Origin: DASWID01 sp049682815
GTDB taxonomy: Bacteria; Desulfobacterota_D; UBA1144; Nemesobacterales; CSP1-2
Assembly: GCA_049682815.1 (NCBI GenBank)
Contig: JBAUII010000027.1
Coordinates: forward strand, 1-19,566
Direction: 5' to 3'
DNA length: 19,566 bases
Shown here: one piece after another, positions 1 to 8,467 of the stretch
Numbering within the stretch: position 1 is the first letter of the stretch
Layout of the letters: every line of letters starts with the position of its first letter
Translations under genes and position numbers: made by a program
Notes under the pieces: model-generated
What the model was told of the DNA's origin: nothing
What the model saw: the letters and a program-made list of their open reading frames with translations, nothing else
The model's database searches: none

Positions 1-149
1 ATCCATTACCCCTTGTTATGGCCGCGTGTAGGAGGAAAACAGATTATGTTTGAAAAAGTTTATTCTCTGTGAAATAATGGGAATAGAAAACATTCACGCC
101 CGAACTGGGTTAAACATCACGGGCGAAAACTATTTGGAGGGGTATGAAC

Positions 150-1169
150 ATGGATACAAACGCAGGTCTGCGGTTCGGTTTGTGGTACGACTTTCGCAAT
201 CCTCCTCAGTGGAGACGTCCCTACACGGAGATATATGGTGAAACACTGGATCAGATCGTATGGGCCGAGCGTAACGGCTTCGAGGATGTCTGGCTCCAGG
301 AACACCACTTCCACGAAGACGGTTTCTCGTCGTCGGTGTTGCCGATCGCGGCGGCCATCGCCGCACGAACCAGGACAATCCGCATCGGCACGGCCGTCAT
401 GCTTTTACCCCTTCATAATCCTGTCCGGGTGGCGGAGGATGGCGCAACAATCGACATAATCTCTGAAGGCCGCTTCCAGCTCGGGGTGGGGAACGGCTAC
501 AAGGTGGAGGAGTTCGAGAGCTTCGGAATCCCCAGAAAAGAGCGGGGCGGGCGCAGCGATGAAGGGCTGGAAATCATCCGTCGTCTTTGGGAAGGGGAGA
601 CGCTCACCTACAAAGGGAAATATTACGAGGTCCATAACGCCAAACTCGCTCCGGAGCCCGTCCAGAAACCCCGGCCGCCCCTGCTTGTCGGAGGGTTCAG
701 CCCCCCCGCGGTTCGGCGGGCCGCAAAATACGGGGACGGGTTTGTGGGGACCGGACCTATTAAAGAACTCTACGACCACTACATAGCTGAATTAGAGAAC
801 CTGGGGAAGCCCACAACGAATCTCACGATTGGCGGGGGGTATTTCTGGCTTATCGCCTCGCATGATCCCGAGAGGACATGGCACGAAGCCGCGGAGCACG
901 TACTTTATCAGCTGAACAATTATGCGGCGTGGTTTGAAAAGGCGGGGATGCCGCTACTGCCTCATATGCGTGACGAGGAGCACCTCAAGGAGCTCGGCTT
1001 GTTTAATGTGGTGGACGTGGACACCTGTATAGAAATGATTCGCGCGTATGTAAAAGAAGTGCCGCTGACTCACTATTACTCCTTCACGGTCCCCCCGGGT
1101 CTCCCGGCGAGCTGGGTGCAGCCGCACTTAGAGCTATTCGCCAGCAAAGTAATACCGGCGTTTCGCTAA
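150..1169 (+). CDS. LLM-class flavin-dependent oxidoreductase
   Basis: This is a luciferase-like monooxygenase-fold enzyme, which would use reduced F420 or FMN on an unknown substrate in the cytoplasm. Visible family features are EHHF near residues 51-54, the stretch IRIGTAVMLLPLHNPVRVAE (about 77-96), SEGRFQLGVG (about 105-114) and the LLVGGFSPPAVRRAAKYGDG segment (about 178-197). The length of 339 residues is normal. An ATG at 144 is also in frame, but GGAGG at 136-140 lies only 3 nt from it and 9 nt from the ATG at 150, so 150 is chosen. Third codon positions are clearly richer in G and C than in most later genes, which suggests a different origin or strong codon selection. The neighbouring sequence gives no clue to the substrate. 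The family call is firm; any specific reaction would be a guess. Confidence 0.9.
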   Translation: MDTNAGLRFGLWYDFRNPPQWRRPYTEIYGETLDQIVWAERNGFEDVWLQEHHFHEDGFSSSVLPIAAAIAARTRTIRIGTAVMLLPLHNPVRVAEDGATIDIISEGRFQLGVGNGYKVEEFESFGIPRKERGGRSDEGLEIIRRLWEGETLTYKGKYYEVHNAKLAPEPVQKPRPPLLVGGFSPPAVRRAAKYGDGFVGTGPIKELYDHYIAELENLGKPTTNLTIGGGYFWLIASHDPERTWHEAAEHVLYQLNNYAAWFEKAGMPLLPHMRDEEHLKELGLFNVVDVDTCIEMIRAYVKEVPLTHYYSFTVPPGLPASWVQPHLELFASKVIPAFR

Positions 1170-1323
1170 CTCGTGAGGGACATTAAGGGTGAATAAGGTC
1201 CTTGCTTGAATTTGCACTTTTTGAATAAATTTACGAAATTTGGATCGATTTGGCCAATTCCTTCATTCCGTCTATATAGTCGAGATTGGGCTTTTTGAAT
1301 GATGCGTATTGAGTGATTTGAGA

Positions 1324-1329
1324 TATAAT
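1324..1329 (+). promoter_or_regulatory. Possible -10 box
   Basis: A perfect TATAAT stands 55 nt before the start of the small conserved gene at 1385. No convincing -35 hexamer is found at 16-18 nt upstream, so this is only a weak promoter candidate. Confidence 0.3.
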
Positions 1330-1384
1330 TAGTTGCTATTCGGCACTTTTAAAGCCGAGAACCTAAAACGTCAGGAGGTAAGTT

Positions 1385-1699
1385 ATGCGATTCTTAGTCA
1401 AGGTAAGCATGCCGGTTGAGTCCGCAAATGCGGCCGCGAAGGAAGGAAAACTGGGGGAGACCATACAGTCTATTCTGGCAGAGTTGAAGCCCGAGGCTGT
1501 CTACTTCGCGGCCGACAACGGGCGACGAACGGGTTTCATATTCCTCGAGATGAAGGACGCTTCACAGATTCCTGCGATCGCAGAACCGTGGTTCCTCGCC
1601 TTCAACGCAAGCATTGAGATTCAGCCGGTAATGGTACCAAAGGATCTCGAGAAGGCAGGACCCGCGATCGATCGGGCGGTCAAGAAATACGGCCGTTAG
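1385..1699 (+). CDS. Small conserved protein (104 aa), function unknown
   Basis: A 104-residue soluble protein with no signal peptide or membrane segment. It starts MRFLVKVSMPVESANAAAKE and has a conserved-looking core around YFAADNGRRTGFIFLEMKDA and WFLAFNASIEIQPVM. The alternation of strands and helices suggests a small ferredoxin-like alpha/beta fold, as in dimeric barrel proteins; that is an inference. From memory, close relatives occur in proteobacteria such as rhizobia, annotated as hypothetical or, without good support, as pantothenate-synthetase-like. The start is well supported: AGGAGG at 1373-1378 lies 6 nt before the ATG. Like the preceding gene, it uses GC-rich codons. It has its own 215-nt leader and so is probably transcribed separately. 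Confidence 0.8.
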   Translation: MRFLVKVSMPVESANAAAKEGKLGETIQSILAELKPEAVYFAADNGRRTGFIFLEMKDASQIPAIAEPWFLAFNASIEIQPVMVPKDLEKAGPAIDRAVKKYGR

Positions 1700-1740
1700 A
1701 AAAGGTTTCATCCGAATCTATTCCAAAGTCACACCAGAAA

Positions 1741-1838
1741 CCCTTCGACTCCGCTCAGGGCGGGGGCTGGTGTGCTAGCCGGACTATGCCCAGATTATGA
1801 ATGACCTACATTTATACTCGCGGCTGGAAGCCGCTCCT
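1741..1838. repeat. Intergenic repeat pieces with a GCGGCT hairpin
   Basis: The gap between the convergent genes holds two repeat-like pieces. CCCTTCGAC at 1741-1749 recurs as the arm of a hairpin at 14247-14255. At 1819-1838 the sequence CGCGGCTGGAAGCCGCTCCT forms a 6-bp stem (1820-1825 with 1829-1834). It recurs with one difference at 14107-14126. These look like copies of dispersed extragenic palindromes. No U-tract follows, so this is not a clear terminator. Confidence 0.6.
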
Positions 1839-1923
1839 ACCCCTATCAGGTAATCCTTACCATTATCTGTTAACGAGGAATGGCCACGAAGTGATTGCGA
1901 GGAAAATCCGCGCCGGACCGGTC

Positions 1924-2667
1924 CTATTTAATTGAGTATTCGATTGTGACGACTGCTTTGATGCTCTTATCGACCGTGGAAGTGTCGTATATCCCGTAGT
2001 CGGAGACATCAGTTGAGTTCACAGGGGTGATCTGAAAGACACCCTGGCTGGCATACTTCAGCGTACCTACTTCACTGCCGCTATTCTTCGCAAGTTCCTC
2101 GGCGCGCATTCTGGCATTTTTGGTGGCCTCGCCAAGCAGTTGGATCTTCAAGTCATCCAGCTTCGTGTAGTAATACTGAGGATTATAGGATGCGAACTCG
2201 ATTCCCTCCTCTATCAAAGAGGTTGATTCATTCGCTATTTCTGATATTTCTGAAACATTGGGAGATGTAATACCGATATTCTGGTCTAAAACGTAGCCAT
2301 CAATTATATTGGTTGCGACACCTTCGGCAGTTAACTGGTATTGAATTATGGTCGATACAGAAGAAACATCTATATCTTTTCTGTTGATTCCATTTTGCTC
2401 GAGGTAGCTGAGAACCTTTTGCAGGTCTTGCTTGAGCTTATTGTACGCCGTTACAAGATTCTGGGATCGCGCTGTAATCCTGCTCTGCCACACTGCTAGA
2501 TCCGAAGTTATCTTTTGCTCTGCGAATCCCTTTATCTGGATACGCTGGTTTTGTATCTTTATTTTCTCCACTGTCCTGGCTACAAGCAGTGACGACGCGA
2601 TAATACCTATCGCTAGGCAGATGCCTAAGAGTGTCAGACCAATCCATGTTTGACTATTTTTCTCCAT
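1924..2667 (-). CDS. SIMPL-domain (DUF541) membrane-anchored protein
   Basis: A 247-residue protein of the SIMPL/DUF541 family, the family of E. coli YggE, whose molecular role is poorly defined (envelope or stress-related). One N-terminal membrane segment at about residues 9-30 anchors the domain outside the cytoplasm. The domain begins near IQIKGFAEQKITSDLAVWQS (43-62) and includes ARMRAEELAKNSGSEVGTLK (185-204) followed by the conserved QGVFQITP. Upstream in-frame TTG (2694) and ATG (2679) codons exist. The ATG at 2667 is preferred because GAGG lies 6 nt before it and it puts the basic residue and membrane helix at the very N terminus. It is the last of three genes on this strand, 57 nt after the DUF3828-like gene. 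Confidence 0.88.
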   Translation of the reverse strand: MEKNSQTWIGLTLLGICLAIGIIASSLLVARTVEKIKIQNQRIQIKGFAEQKITSDLAVWQSRITARSQNLVTAYNKLKQDLQKVLSYLEQNGINRKDIDVSSVSTIIQYQLTAEGVATNIIDGYVLDQNIGITSPNVSEISEIANESTSLIEEGIEFASYNPQYYYTKLDDLKIQLLGEATKNARMRAEELAKNSGSEVGTLKYASQGVFQITPVNSTDVSDYGIYDTSTVDKSIKAVVTIEYSIK

Positions 2668-2724
2668 AAGTAGCCTCATATTATACAGTGGCAATAAACA
2701 AGGTAAAGGTGTGCATAAACGAAA

Positions 2725-3267
2725 TTAGTTCGAATTACTGTTGCCTTCCTCAATCACTTCTTTGAGTAGGTCCTTTAGCCTGCCTTTATGCATGAACTGC
2801 CAGTCTCCAAGATACTCAATGTCGTCAACGGCCCAGCCCCTGTTTCCCTTGACCAAATACACCTTATCTTTCCACTTAACATCCGACTTATCTCCAGGGT
2901 TTAAATATTTAAACTCAACAACGCAGAAGGCACTTGCATCGTTGCTCTCGCAGGAAGTGATGGCGTAGGAGCTTGCCCCCTCGAAAAGAGACGTAAAGAG
3001 ATCACCCTCAACCAAAGGTGGTTCTTCCCCCTTAGTGGCAGCTTCATGCTCTTGCTCTGTCTCATCAGCTCTCATTAGCAGTTCGGCCAACTCAGTCGAT
3101 ATATATGGAGAGTACTGGGCCTGTTGTCCCTCATTAGGGATGCCAAATGAGTGTAATTTGAGATAGACGCCATAAAACTTATTCACCGTTTGGTCGGGCC
3201 CTCCCTTGTGACAGGCATACAGCGATTGAGTCATAAGCAGCAATGATGAAATCAATAATAGCCTCAT
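2725..3267 (-). CDS. DUF3828-like putative lipoprotein
   Basis: A 180-residue exported protein. Its leader MRLLLISSLLLMTQSLYAC ends in an LYAC lipobox-like site, so Cys19 is the probable lipid-bearing first residue of the mature protein. The mature part has TVNKFYGVYLKL (27-38), then PYISTEL (54-60), and a C-terminal strand-rich half with KVYLVKGNRGWAVDDIEYLG. This pattern fits the NTF2-like DUF3828 family, often lipoproteins of unknown role; Cys106 and Cys115 may form a disulphide. GAGGAGG at 3281-3287 is 13 nt before the ATG, longer than ideal, but no better start is present. It lies between the dipeptidase and SIMPL genes, suggesting an envelope-related transcription unit. The family assignment is by recall of motif shape and is moderately secure. 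Confidence 0.75.
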   Translation of the reverse strand: MRLLLISSLLLMTQSLYACHKGGPDQTVNKFYGVYLKLHSFGIPNEGQQAQYSPYISTELAELLMRADETEQEHEAATKGEEPPLVEGDLFTSLFEGASSYAITSCESNDASAFCVVEFKYLNPGDKSDVKWKDKVYLVKGNRGWAVDDIEYLGDWQFMHKGRLKDLLKEVIEEGNSNSN

Positions 3268-3439
3268 GATAATTGCGAGACCTCCTCAATGTGATAAGAC
3301 AGATAACATCTATATTCTAATGCCTTCAGTCCCTCTGCAAACTTGATAGGATTGCTGCAGAGTTATTCACTAATATAAACCATAGGTGTTTTGAATCTAA
3401 ATGTTTCCCCGATTTCTTTTCCATTAAAGCAGTTATGTT

Positions 3440-4216
3440 CTATTCAATCACAAAATCAAAATATGTATTGAGGTAGGGTTCGTCTTTGAGAGTATAATGC
3501 CACCATTCACTCTCAAGATTAATAAAACCATATTTCTCCATAATGGATTTGAGGGCTAGTCTGTTAATTCGTTGTTGAACATTTAGTTGTTTGTTGTCCG
3601 TATGAGAGAATTCGCTGAAACAATCAAATCCTGTTCCCATATCGATGCCGCTGTCTTTAAATCTTCTTTCCTTTGGCCGGTAACATGGGTTTAGCTCTTG
3701 TCCTGGAATGTATTTCTCCTCCGGTGGAGCTGGGATCGGCATGATTGTTACATCGACTGTGCTCCCCCTGCTGTGCCCTGACTTCTTAGCAATATAGTCC
3801 TGATTAAAAAGGTTCTTTTTATCAATATCCGGATAGAATTCACTTTTCATTTTGGTATCGTCTGAATCTTCCGCCCATCTAATAAATTGATTTACGGAGC
3901 GTTGCGGTCTGTAACAGTCATATAACTTTAAAGAAAGAGAATATTTTCTTAGCTCCTTCTGAACGTTGTTTAGTGCAAATGCCGCGTGTTTGGTCAAAAA
4001 ACACTTTGGTGCATTATAACCATCGATTCTTTCTCCGACAAAGTTGTGAGGCGTGTAATATCTTATGTCTAAAATGATCGATGGATTTACCTCTTCAATA
4101 TTGACAAAGTCATGTGGCATTTTTGGTACATCGATTTGTATTGGCTTTACTCCGGCACAGGAGAGTTGATAAATGAGTACTAAAATTAACAGAGAGAGAG
4201 CGCTTCGAGTTATCAA
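3440..4216 (-). CDS. D-alanyl-D-alanine dipeptidase, VanX/DdpX type (peptidase M15D)
   Basis: A zinc dipeptidase that cleaves D-Ala-D-Ala. The M15D signature is complete: DCYRP at 100-104 with the transition-state Arg103, SGHSRGSTVDVT (146-157) giving zinc ligands His148 and Asp155, MGTGFD (193-198), and ESEWWHY (235-241) with catalytic Glu237 and zinc ligand His240. The first 20 residues are a hydrophobic leader ending in LSC, so the enzyme acts outside the cytoplasm. Cys20 could be lipidated, though Gln at -3 is a poor lipobox residue. No vanHA ligase or dehydrogenase genes are nearby, so a role in D-Ala-D-Ala scavenging or wall recycling is more likely than glycopeptide resistance. It is the first gene of the minus-strand group and is divergent from the thiol-redox genes. 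Confidence 0.93.
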   Translation of the reverse strand: MITRSALSLLILVLIYQLSCAGVKPIQIDVPKMPHDFVNIEEVNPSIILDIRYYTPHNFVGERIDGYNAPKCFLTKHAAFALNNVQKELRKYSLSLKLYDCYRPQRSVNQFIRWAEDSDDTKMKSEFYPDIDKKNLFNQDYIAKKSGHSRGSTVDVTIMPIPAPPEEKYIPGQELNPCYRPKERRFKDSGIDMGTGFDCFSEFSHTDNKQLNVQQRINRLALKSIMEKYGFINLESEWWHYTLKDEPYLNTYFDFVIE

Positions 4217-4265
4217 CCTTCTAAAGTCTCCTCATTCCTAGGATAAACCGATTCTTAAATTCCTG

Positions 4266-4278
4266 ACGTATCATACGT
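4266..4278. promoter_or_regulatory. Short inverted repeat in a divergent intergenic region
   Basis: ACGTAT and ATACGT face each other around one base, 50 bp upstream of the dipeptidase gene and between it and the divergent redox gene. A second small dyad, CATTAA-T-TTAATG, is at 4310-4322. Either could be an operator, but nothing links them to a known regulator. Confidence 0.25.
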
Positions 4279-4504
4279 TCATTAGTTATATTTAGTATTG
4301 TTCTTGTCCATTAATTTAATGAATCTTTTAACGAGGTTCTGAATCAAATTTCAGGATTTCTCATCGTAATAAGATAAATGGATTAATTAAACCAGTGAAA
4401 CTGAAAAACTTATTTGGAGAAATAGATTGATGACTGGGGAAGAAACAAAAACGCGGATGTATGTTAGGACCTGTAATGTAATATTGTTTTGGAGGAAATT
4501 AGCA

Positions 4505-5629
4505 ATGATTATTCGTAGTACTGAAAGCTTGAAACTAAAAAGTCTTACCTTGACGTTACTCATATTAACTTATTCGGGAACTGTGTTTGCTGAGTTAACA
4601 CCTGGGACGCCTGCGCCTGAATTTCCAAAGGATGCAATCTGGATCGGTACAAACGGCAAGAGATTATCGATGGAAGAATTTAAGGGTAAGGTTGTGCTGA
4701 TCGACTTTTGGGAGTACACCTGCATCAACTGTGTCCGGACATTTTCACATTTGAAGGAGTGGTATCGCCGATATCATAAGGATGGCCTCGAGATCATAGG
4801 GGTTCATAAGGGTGAATTTGATTTTGCGTCTGATCCCGAAAATGTTAAACGCGCGCATAAACGGTTCAGCCTCCCTTATCCCGCTATAGCCGATGTCGAT
4901 GACAAGATTTGGGATCTTTATGACAGCAACTTCTGGCCCAACTCTTTTTTGATAGATCGAAATGGGATAATAAGAGAGGTCCATAACGGAGAGGGGGATT
5001 ATGGAAAATTCGAGAAGGAAATACAAAATTTACTTAAGCAAAATCATCCTGAGCTTGACTTTTCCAAATATGATATACCACCGGATAAGCCGTTGTTTGG
5101 TTCTGGGTGTGGAGAGCAAAGCGAGGAGATTTACATAGGATACCTGCGCGGCTCGAAGTGGGGTGGTGAAATTGCAAACAGCGAGGGATTTAAGCCCGAA
5201 AAGACTGTTGATTATGCTCCAACTGAAAATCGAGTTAAGAGGGGATTCTTTGTGAAGGGGGGCTGGACCAACAGAAAAGACTTTTTTGAATCTGTCACTC
5301 CTTCCGAGCCTGATGACGCATCTTATCTTGGGATCACATATAGGGGTAGGGATGTTTATTCCGTGCTAGGTCGCGGCACAGAAGAACCAGCTATCCTGGT
5401 AGTAACGAGAGATGGCCTGCCGATCCCAAGATCAATGAGAGGACAGGATATCATGGAAGATAACCAGGGGCAAACTCTAATCAAGATTGACGAGCCTAGA
5501 ATGTATTATGTTGTCACAAAAGAGGATGATAAGCCGCACGAATTAAGTTTCTTTCCTAAAAAGGGCGGCATTCGTATTTACTCATTCACGTTCGGAAATA
5601 AGTGTCTCGAAAATTTCGATCGTCTATAA
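4505..5629 (+). CDS. Exported DipZ-like thioredoxin-fold protein, CINC active site
   Basis: A 374-residue periplasmic thiol-redox protein. Residues 1-29 are a signal peptide with a likely cut after VFA. A TlpA/redoxin domain follows (about 31-178), with IDFWEYTCINC placing the redox cysteines at 73 and 76, and WPNSFLID giving the cis-proline at 145. The CINC site and the C-terminal part (about 200-370, containing EEIYIGYLRG and RIYSFTFGNKC) match the DipZ family. There the thioredoxin domain and a jelly-roll-like domain are normally fused behind a CcdA-like membrane domain that brings electrons. That membrane domain is absent here, so a separate reductant is needed. GGAGG at 4491-4495 lies 9 nt before this ATG; longer in-frame starts at 4427 and 4430 lack a ribosome site and would bury the signal peptide. 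Confidence 0.87.
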   Translation: MIIRSTESLKLKSLTLTLLILTYSGTVFAELTPGTPAPEFPKDAIWIGTNGKRLSMEEFKGKVVLIDFWEYTCINCVRTFSHLKEWYRRYHKDGLEIIGVHKGEFDFASDPENVKRAHKRFSLPYPAIADVDDKIWDLYDSNFWPNSFLIDRNGIIREVHNGEGDYGKFEKEIQNLLKQNHPELDFSKYDIPPDKPLFGSGCGEQSEEIYIGYLRGSKWGGEIANSEGFKPEKTVDYAPTENRVKRGFFVKGGWTNRKDFFESVTPSEPDDASYLGITYRGRDVYSVLGRGTEEPAILVVTRDGLPIPRSMRGQDIMEDNQGQTLIKIDEPRMYYVVTKEDDKPHELSFFPKKGGIRIYSFTFGNKCLENFDRL

Positions 5630-5747
5630 AAACGGAATAGATTAGATAATCTATGATGGTCAGATATTAATTGCAGCGGTCAATTACCCAAAGGTCCTTT
5701 CATTATCTTAAATCATTGAAGGTTAAACGCGAGGAGACGAATTCGTC

Positions 5748-6200
5748 ATGAATAGAACATTAATAATATCGTTGCTATTGAACATTTCTTTGGTTTTTTC
5801 AAGTTATGCTGTCACTGATTTGAAATTAAATCCCAATCTGAACTACTCGAGTGATTCCGATGATGGGCCGCTAATAATCGGAGATGAGCTTGCTGAAGGC
5901 ATAGTACATAGAGGAAGACCTGCTTACATAATCTTCTATCAAAGAGAGTGCTATAACTCCAAGCATCAAGCAAAGAGAACCGTAGAACTCTATGACAAGT
6001 ACAAGGGAAAGGTCGATTTCATTGTGATAGACCTGGATACTGAAATTTCTAATGAACAGACTGAACTCGAAGACCGATTCTACAGGAATTACATACCTCA
6101 TGTCACTATAATTGATGGAGATGGACAGGTCGTATATAACAAGAGTGGTGAGATAGATACACATAGGATATCTAATATGTTGGATCGGGCCTTGAAGTAG
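5748..6200 (+). CDS. Exported thioredoxin-like protein with single-cysteine CYNS site
   Basis: A 150-residue protein with a signal peptide (residues 1-21, cut after SYA) and a compact thioredoxin-like domain. The segment AYIIFYQRECYNSKHQAK (59-76) is in the place of the active site, but the second cysteine is replaced by serine (Cys68, Ser71). KVDFIVIDLDT (88-98) is the next strand, and YIPHVTIID (115-123) holds the cis-proline at 117. A lone thiol of this kind cannot form an internal disulphide, which suggests a mixed-disulphide, isomerase-like or regulatory role rather than classic reduction. It lies 118 nt after the CINC protein in the same direction and may be its partner. GAGGAG at 5731-5736 is 11 nt before the ATG. 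Confidence 0.82.
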   Translation: MNRTLIISLLLNISLVFSSYAVTDLKLNPNLNYSSDSDDGPLIIGDELAEGIVHRGRPAYIIFYQRECYNSKHQAKRTVELYDKYKGKVDFIVIDLDTEISNEQTELEDRFYRNYIPHVTIIDGDGQVVYNKSGEIDTHRISNMLDRALK

Positions 6201-6622
6201 AATTAGAACCCAAAATATTATTGGCGTTTTGTTTAATAGAGCTAATCACGTTCATTATTTTACAGGGTGCTATTCAGTGAAATTAGTATTTTGCGGAAAT
6301 TAGCAATTCTGTATTCTTCAATTCTTTACGGGAGTTCTAGTGATTGGATTGCATTCGTAGGATCATAACTGCAGGATAGCCCGCCAAACATTAAGCTTCC
6401 GAATTATTTTCAAACATCACTTGCGGCTCTAGATGAGCTACGGCAACTCTAACTAAATTGTGAATTTATCTGACTCGGTAAAAATATTTGGAACACACTG
6501 AGTAAGTGGCATCGGCGGATAAGGTAACAGAGCGGTCTGCCATGGTATACTTTCAGTTTAGTTAATTTTGGTCGGGATTTTACGTATTCGTTTAGTTCAT
6601 TTAACTATGCGGGGTCTATTTC
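6201..6622. other. Gene-free stretch
   Basis: About 420 bp without a coding region I can support on either strand and without a clear repeat or terminator. It is AT-rich and holds the leader of the ABC exporter pair. An eight-codon frame, ATG at 6607 to TAA at 6630, overlaps the TTG start of the first ABC gene and could be chance. Confidence 0.6.
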
Positions 6623-8341
6623 TTGACTAAGAAGAAGACAATAACCTCTTTGCTTTTGGAGCACAAGTATTCAATCGTAGCCGGTCTGCTCGCGCTTTCA
6701 GTCGTGGATTTAGCGATGCTTTCTATTCCGTTGATTATAGAACGGGTTGTGGATGTCCTAACACTCAAGGGGTCCTCGGTTAGAGATTTGAATAGATACG
6801 CTTTTTATTTGCTCGGTCTGGCTTTAGTGATGTCTTTTTTTAGGTTTGTTTGGAGATATTTCCTGATGGGGGCGGCGAGGATGATTGAGTTCAACCTCAG
6901 AAACGAGTTTTTCTCCCACCTCCAGAGCTTGAAATTCGATTTCTTTTCCAAGAGAAAGACCGGTGACCTAATGGCGCATACCGTAAATGATATAGAGGCT
7001 ATTAGAATGGCGTCCGGTTTAGGTGTGCTAATAGCTTATGACGGAATGTTCCTTCTTATTTTTATACTCGGCGCCATGCTGTATGTGTCTCCTGTCTTGA
7101 CTCTATATGCCTTTATTCCCTTTCCGATACTGGCGATCGTTATTTTCAAATTTGGAAGCATGATAGAGGAGCGTTTCGAGAAGGTTCAAGCATCTTTTTC
7201 TGACCTTACTGAGAAGGCGAGAGAGGTTATTTCGGGGATAAAAGTGGTAAAAGCGTACGTGAGAGAAGATGATGAGGTCAATGATTTCGGATCATCCAGC
7301 GGCGCGTATTTAAATAAGAATCTACACCTTATTAAGATTTGGGGCGTGTATGAACCATTGATCACATTTATTGCGGGAATATCTATTGTCATATTCCTCT
7401 GGCTTGGCGGAACCAGCGCAATCAAGATGGGTATAACACTGGGTGATTTTGCTGCAATTCTAATATATCTTACGATGCTTACCTGGCCGATGATGGCAAT
7501 GGGCTGGGCTGTAGATCTTATTAAGCGGGGTAACGCTTCAATTAACAGAATAAATGAGGTGCTTGGCGCCGAGCCTATGAAAACCGATAGCAGTGAAGAG
7601 ATTGAAGTTGAAATAGATGGTGATATTGAGTTTCGCAATGTGAAATTTTCATATAATGGTAACAGGGTCTTAAAGGGTGTTAATTTGTCTATACCGAGGG
7701 GAATTGCCTTTGGAATAACGGGGGGCACCGCTTCCGGAAAAACTACGCTCGTTGAGCTCTTAATGAGGGTGATCGACGTTGACGAGAATCAAATATTTGT
7801 TGACGGACTAGATGTAAGAAAGTTGAAAAGAGACAGCTTGAGGAAGGGCGTGGTTTATATACCGCAGGAGACCACGGTCTTCAGTGGAACAATCAAAGAA
7901 AACATTTCCTTTATGAACCCAAATTTGACTGATTCTGAAATTATTGACGCCGCCATGCTTGCGGGGTTCTATGAGGAGATAATGGAATTCCCAGGTGGCT
8001 TCGGTGCTCGAGTTGGAGAAAGGGGTCTCACTCTTTCAGGAGGGCAGCGGCAGAGATTAGCGCTAGCGAGGGCGATTCTTTTAGACCCCAGGGTGTTAAT
8101 CCTTGACGATGTTCTTTCTTCCCTTGATTTACAGACTGAACATTTAGTGGTGCAAAATCTAAAAACGATAATGAAAGGGAAGACACTGATCGTCATCTCG
8201 AGCAGGGTGCCTTCGATTAGCAGTTTTGACAGGATCGCCGTATTCGAGAAGGGAAGGGTTGTCGAGTTAGGGAGTCATGAAGAACTCATGGCAAAAAAAG
8301 GGATCTATGAGAGTCTTTATAATGTTCAGACGATACGATGA
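6623..8341 (+). CDS. ABC exporter half-transporter, degenerate-site subunit
   Basis: A 572-residue half-transporter with an N-terminal six-helix type IV exporter domain (about 15-310) and a C-terminal ATPase. The ATPase shows Walker A GGTASGKTT (367-375), Q-loop Gln415, a canonical LSGGQ (471-475) and Walker B VLILDD (491-496). The catalytic glutamate is replaced by Asp496, and the switch histidine of the usual IAHR is Ser527 (ISSR). These two changes are typical of the non-catalytic subunit in heterodimeric exporters such as LmrCD, BmrCD and TM287/288. It starts at a TTG, with a weak GGGG at 6611-6614 eight nt upstream. Its partner gene begins 126 nt downstream. Substrate is unknown; drug or lipid export are the usual options for this group. 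Confidence 0.93.
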   Translation: MTKKKTITSLLLEHKYSIVAGLLALSVVDLAMLSIPLIIERVVDVLTLKGSSVRDLNRYAFYLLGLALVMSFFRFVWRYFLMGAARMIEFNLRNEFFSHLQSLKFDFFSKRKTGDLMAHTVNDIEAIRMASGLGVLIAYDGMFLLIFILGAMLYVSPVLTLYAFIPFPILAIVIFKFGSMIEERFEKVQASFSDLTEKAREVISGIKVVKAYVREDDEVNDFGSSSGAYLNKNLHLIKIWGVYEPLITFIAGISIVIFLWLGGTSAIKMGITLGDFAAILIYLTMLTWPMMAMGWAVDLIKRGNASINRINEVLGAEPMKTDSSEEIEVEIDGDIEFRNVKFSYNGNRVLKGVNLSIPRGIAFGITGGTASGKTTLVELLMRVIDVDENQIFVDGLDVRKLKRDSLRKGVVYIPQETTVFSGTIKENISFMNPNLTDSEIIDAAMLAGFYEEIMEFPGGFGARVGERGLTLSGGQRQRLALARAILLDPRVLILDDVLSSLDLQTEHLVVQNLKTIMKGKTLIVISSRVPSISSFDRIAVFEKGRVVELGSHEELMAKKGIYESLYNVQTIR

Positions 8342-8375
8342 GGGTTTTGATTAGGAGAAAGGTTATAAATCTTGA

Positions 8376-8403
8376 CCCCCCACTTTCAATTCCTCAAGGG
8401 GGG
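8376..8403. repeat. C6/G6 intergenic hairpin between ABC genes
   Basis: Six C (8376-8381) and six G (8398-8403) can pair around a 16-nt loop in the 126-bp spacer between the two ABC genes. The GGGGGGAGGGAGATGGAGGG context resembles the other purine-rich intergenic repeats here. It could be an inserted repeat or a processing or attenuation site that sets the ratio of the two subunits. Confidence 0.45.
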
Positions 8404-8467
8404 AGGGAGATGGAGGGAAGTTAGGGAGTGATGGCTAAAAGATTTCGTAATAATTGGAGCATCTAGA

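Noticed and set aside
50..241. Small gene before the oxidoreductase
   Set aside because: It overlaps the oxidoreductase start out of frame, has no good ribosome site and shows no protein-like pattern.
3440..4216. Glycopeptide-resistance vanX
   Set aside because: The enzyme has a secretion leader and no vanH, vanA or regulatory genes beside it; a cell-wall recycling role fits better.
4427..4504. Longer N terminus for the DipZ-like protein
   Set aside because: Starts at 4427 or 4430 lack a ribosome site and would place 25 or more residues before a clear signal peptide; GGAGG fits the ATG at 4505.
8376..8403. Rho-independent terminator between the ABC genes
   Set aside because: The loop is long and no T-run follows; the two genes need to be co-expressed.
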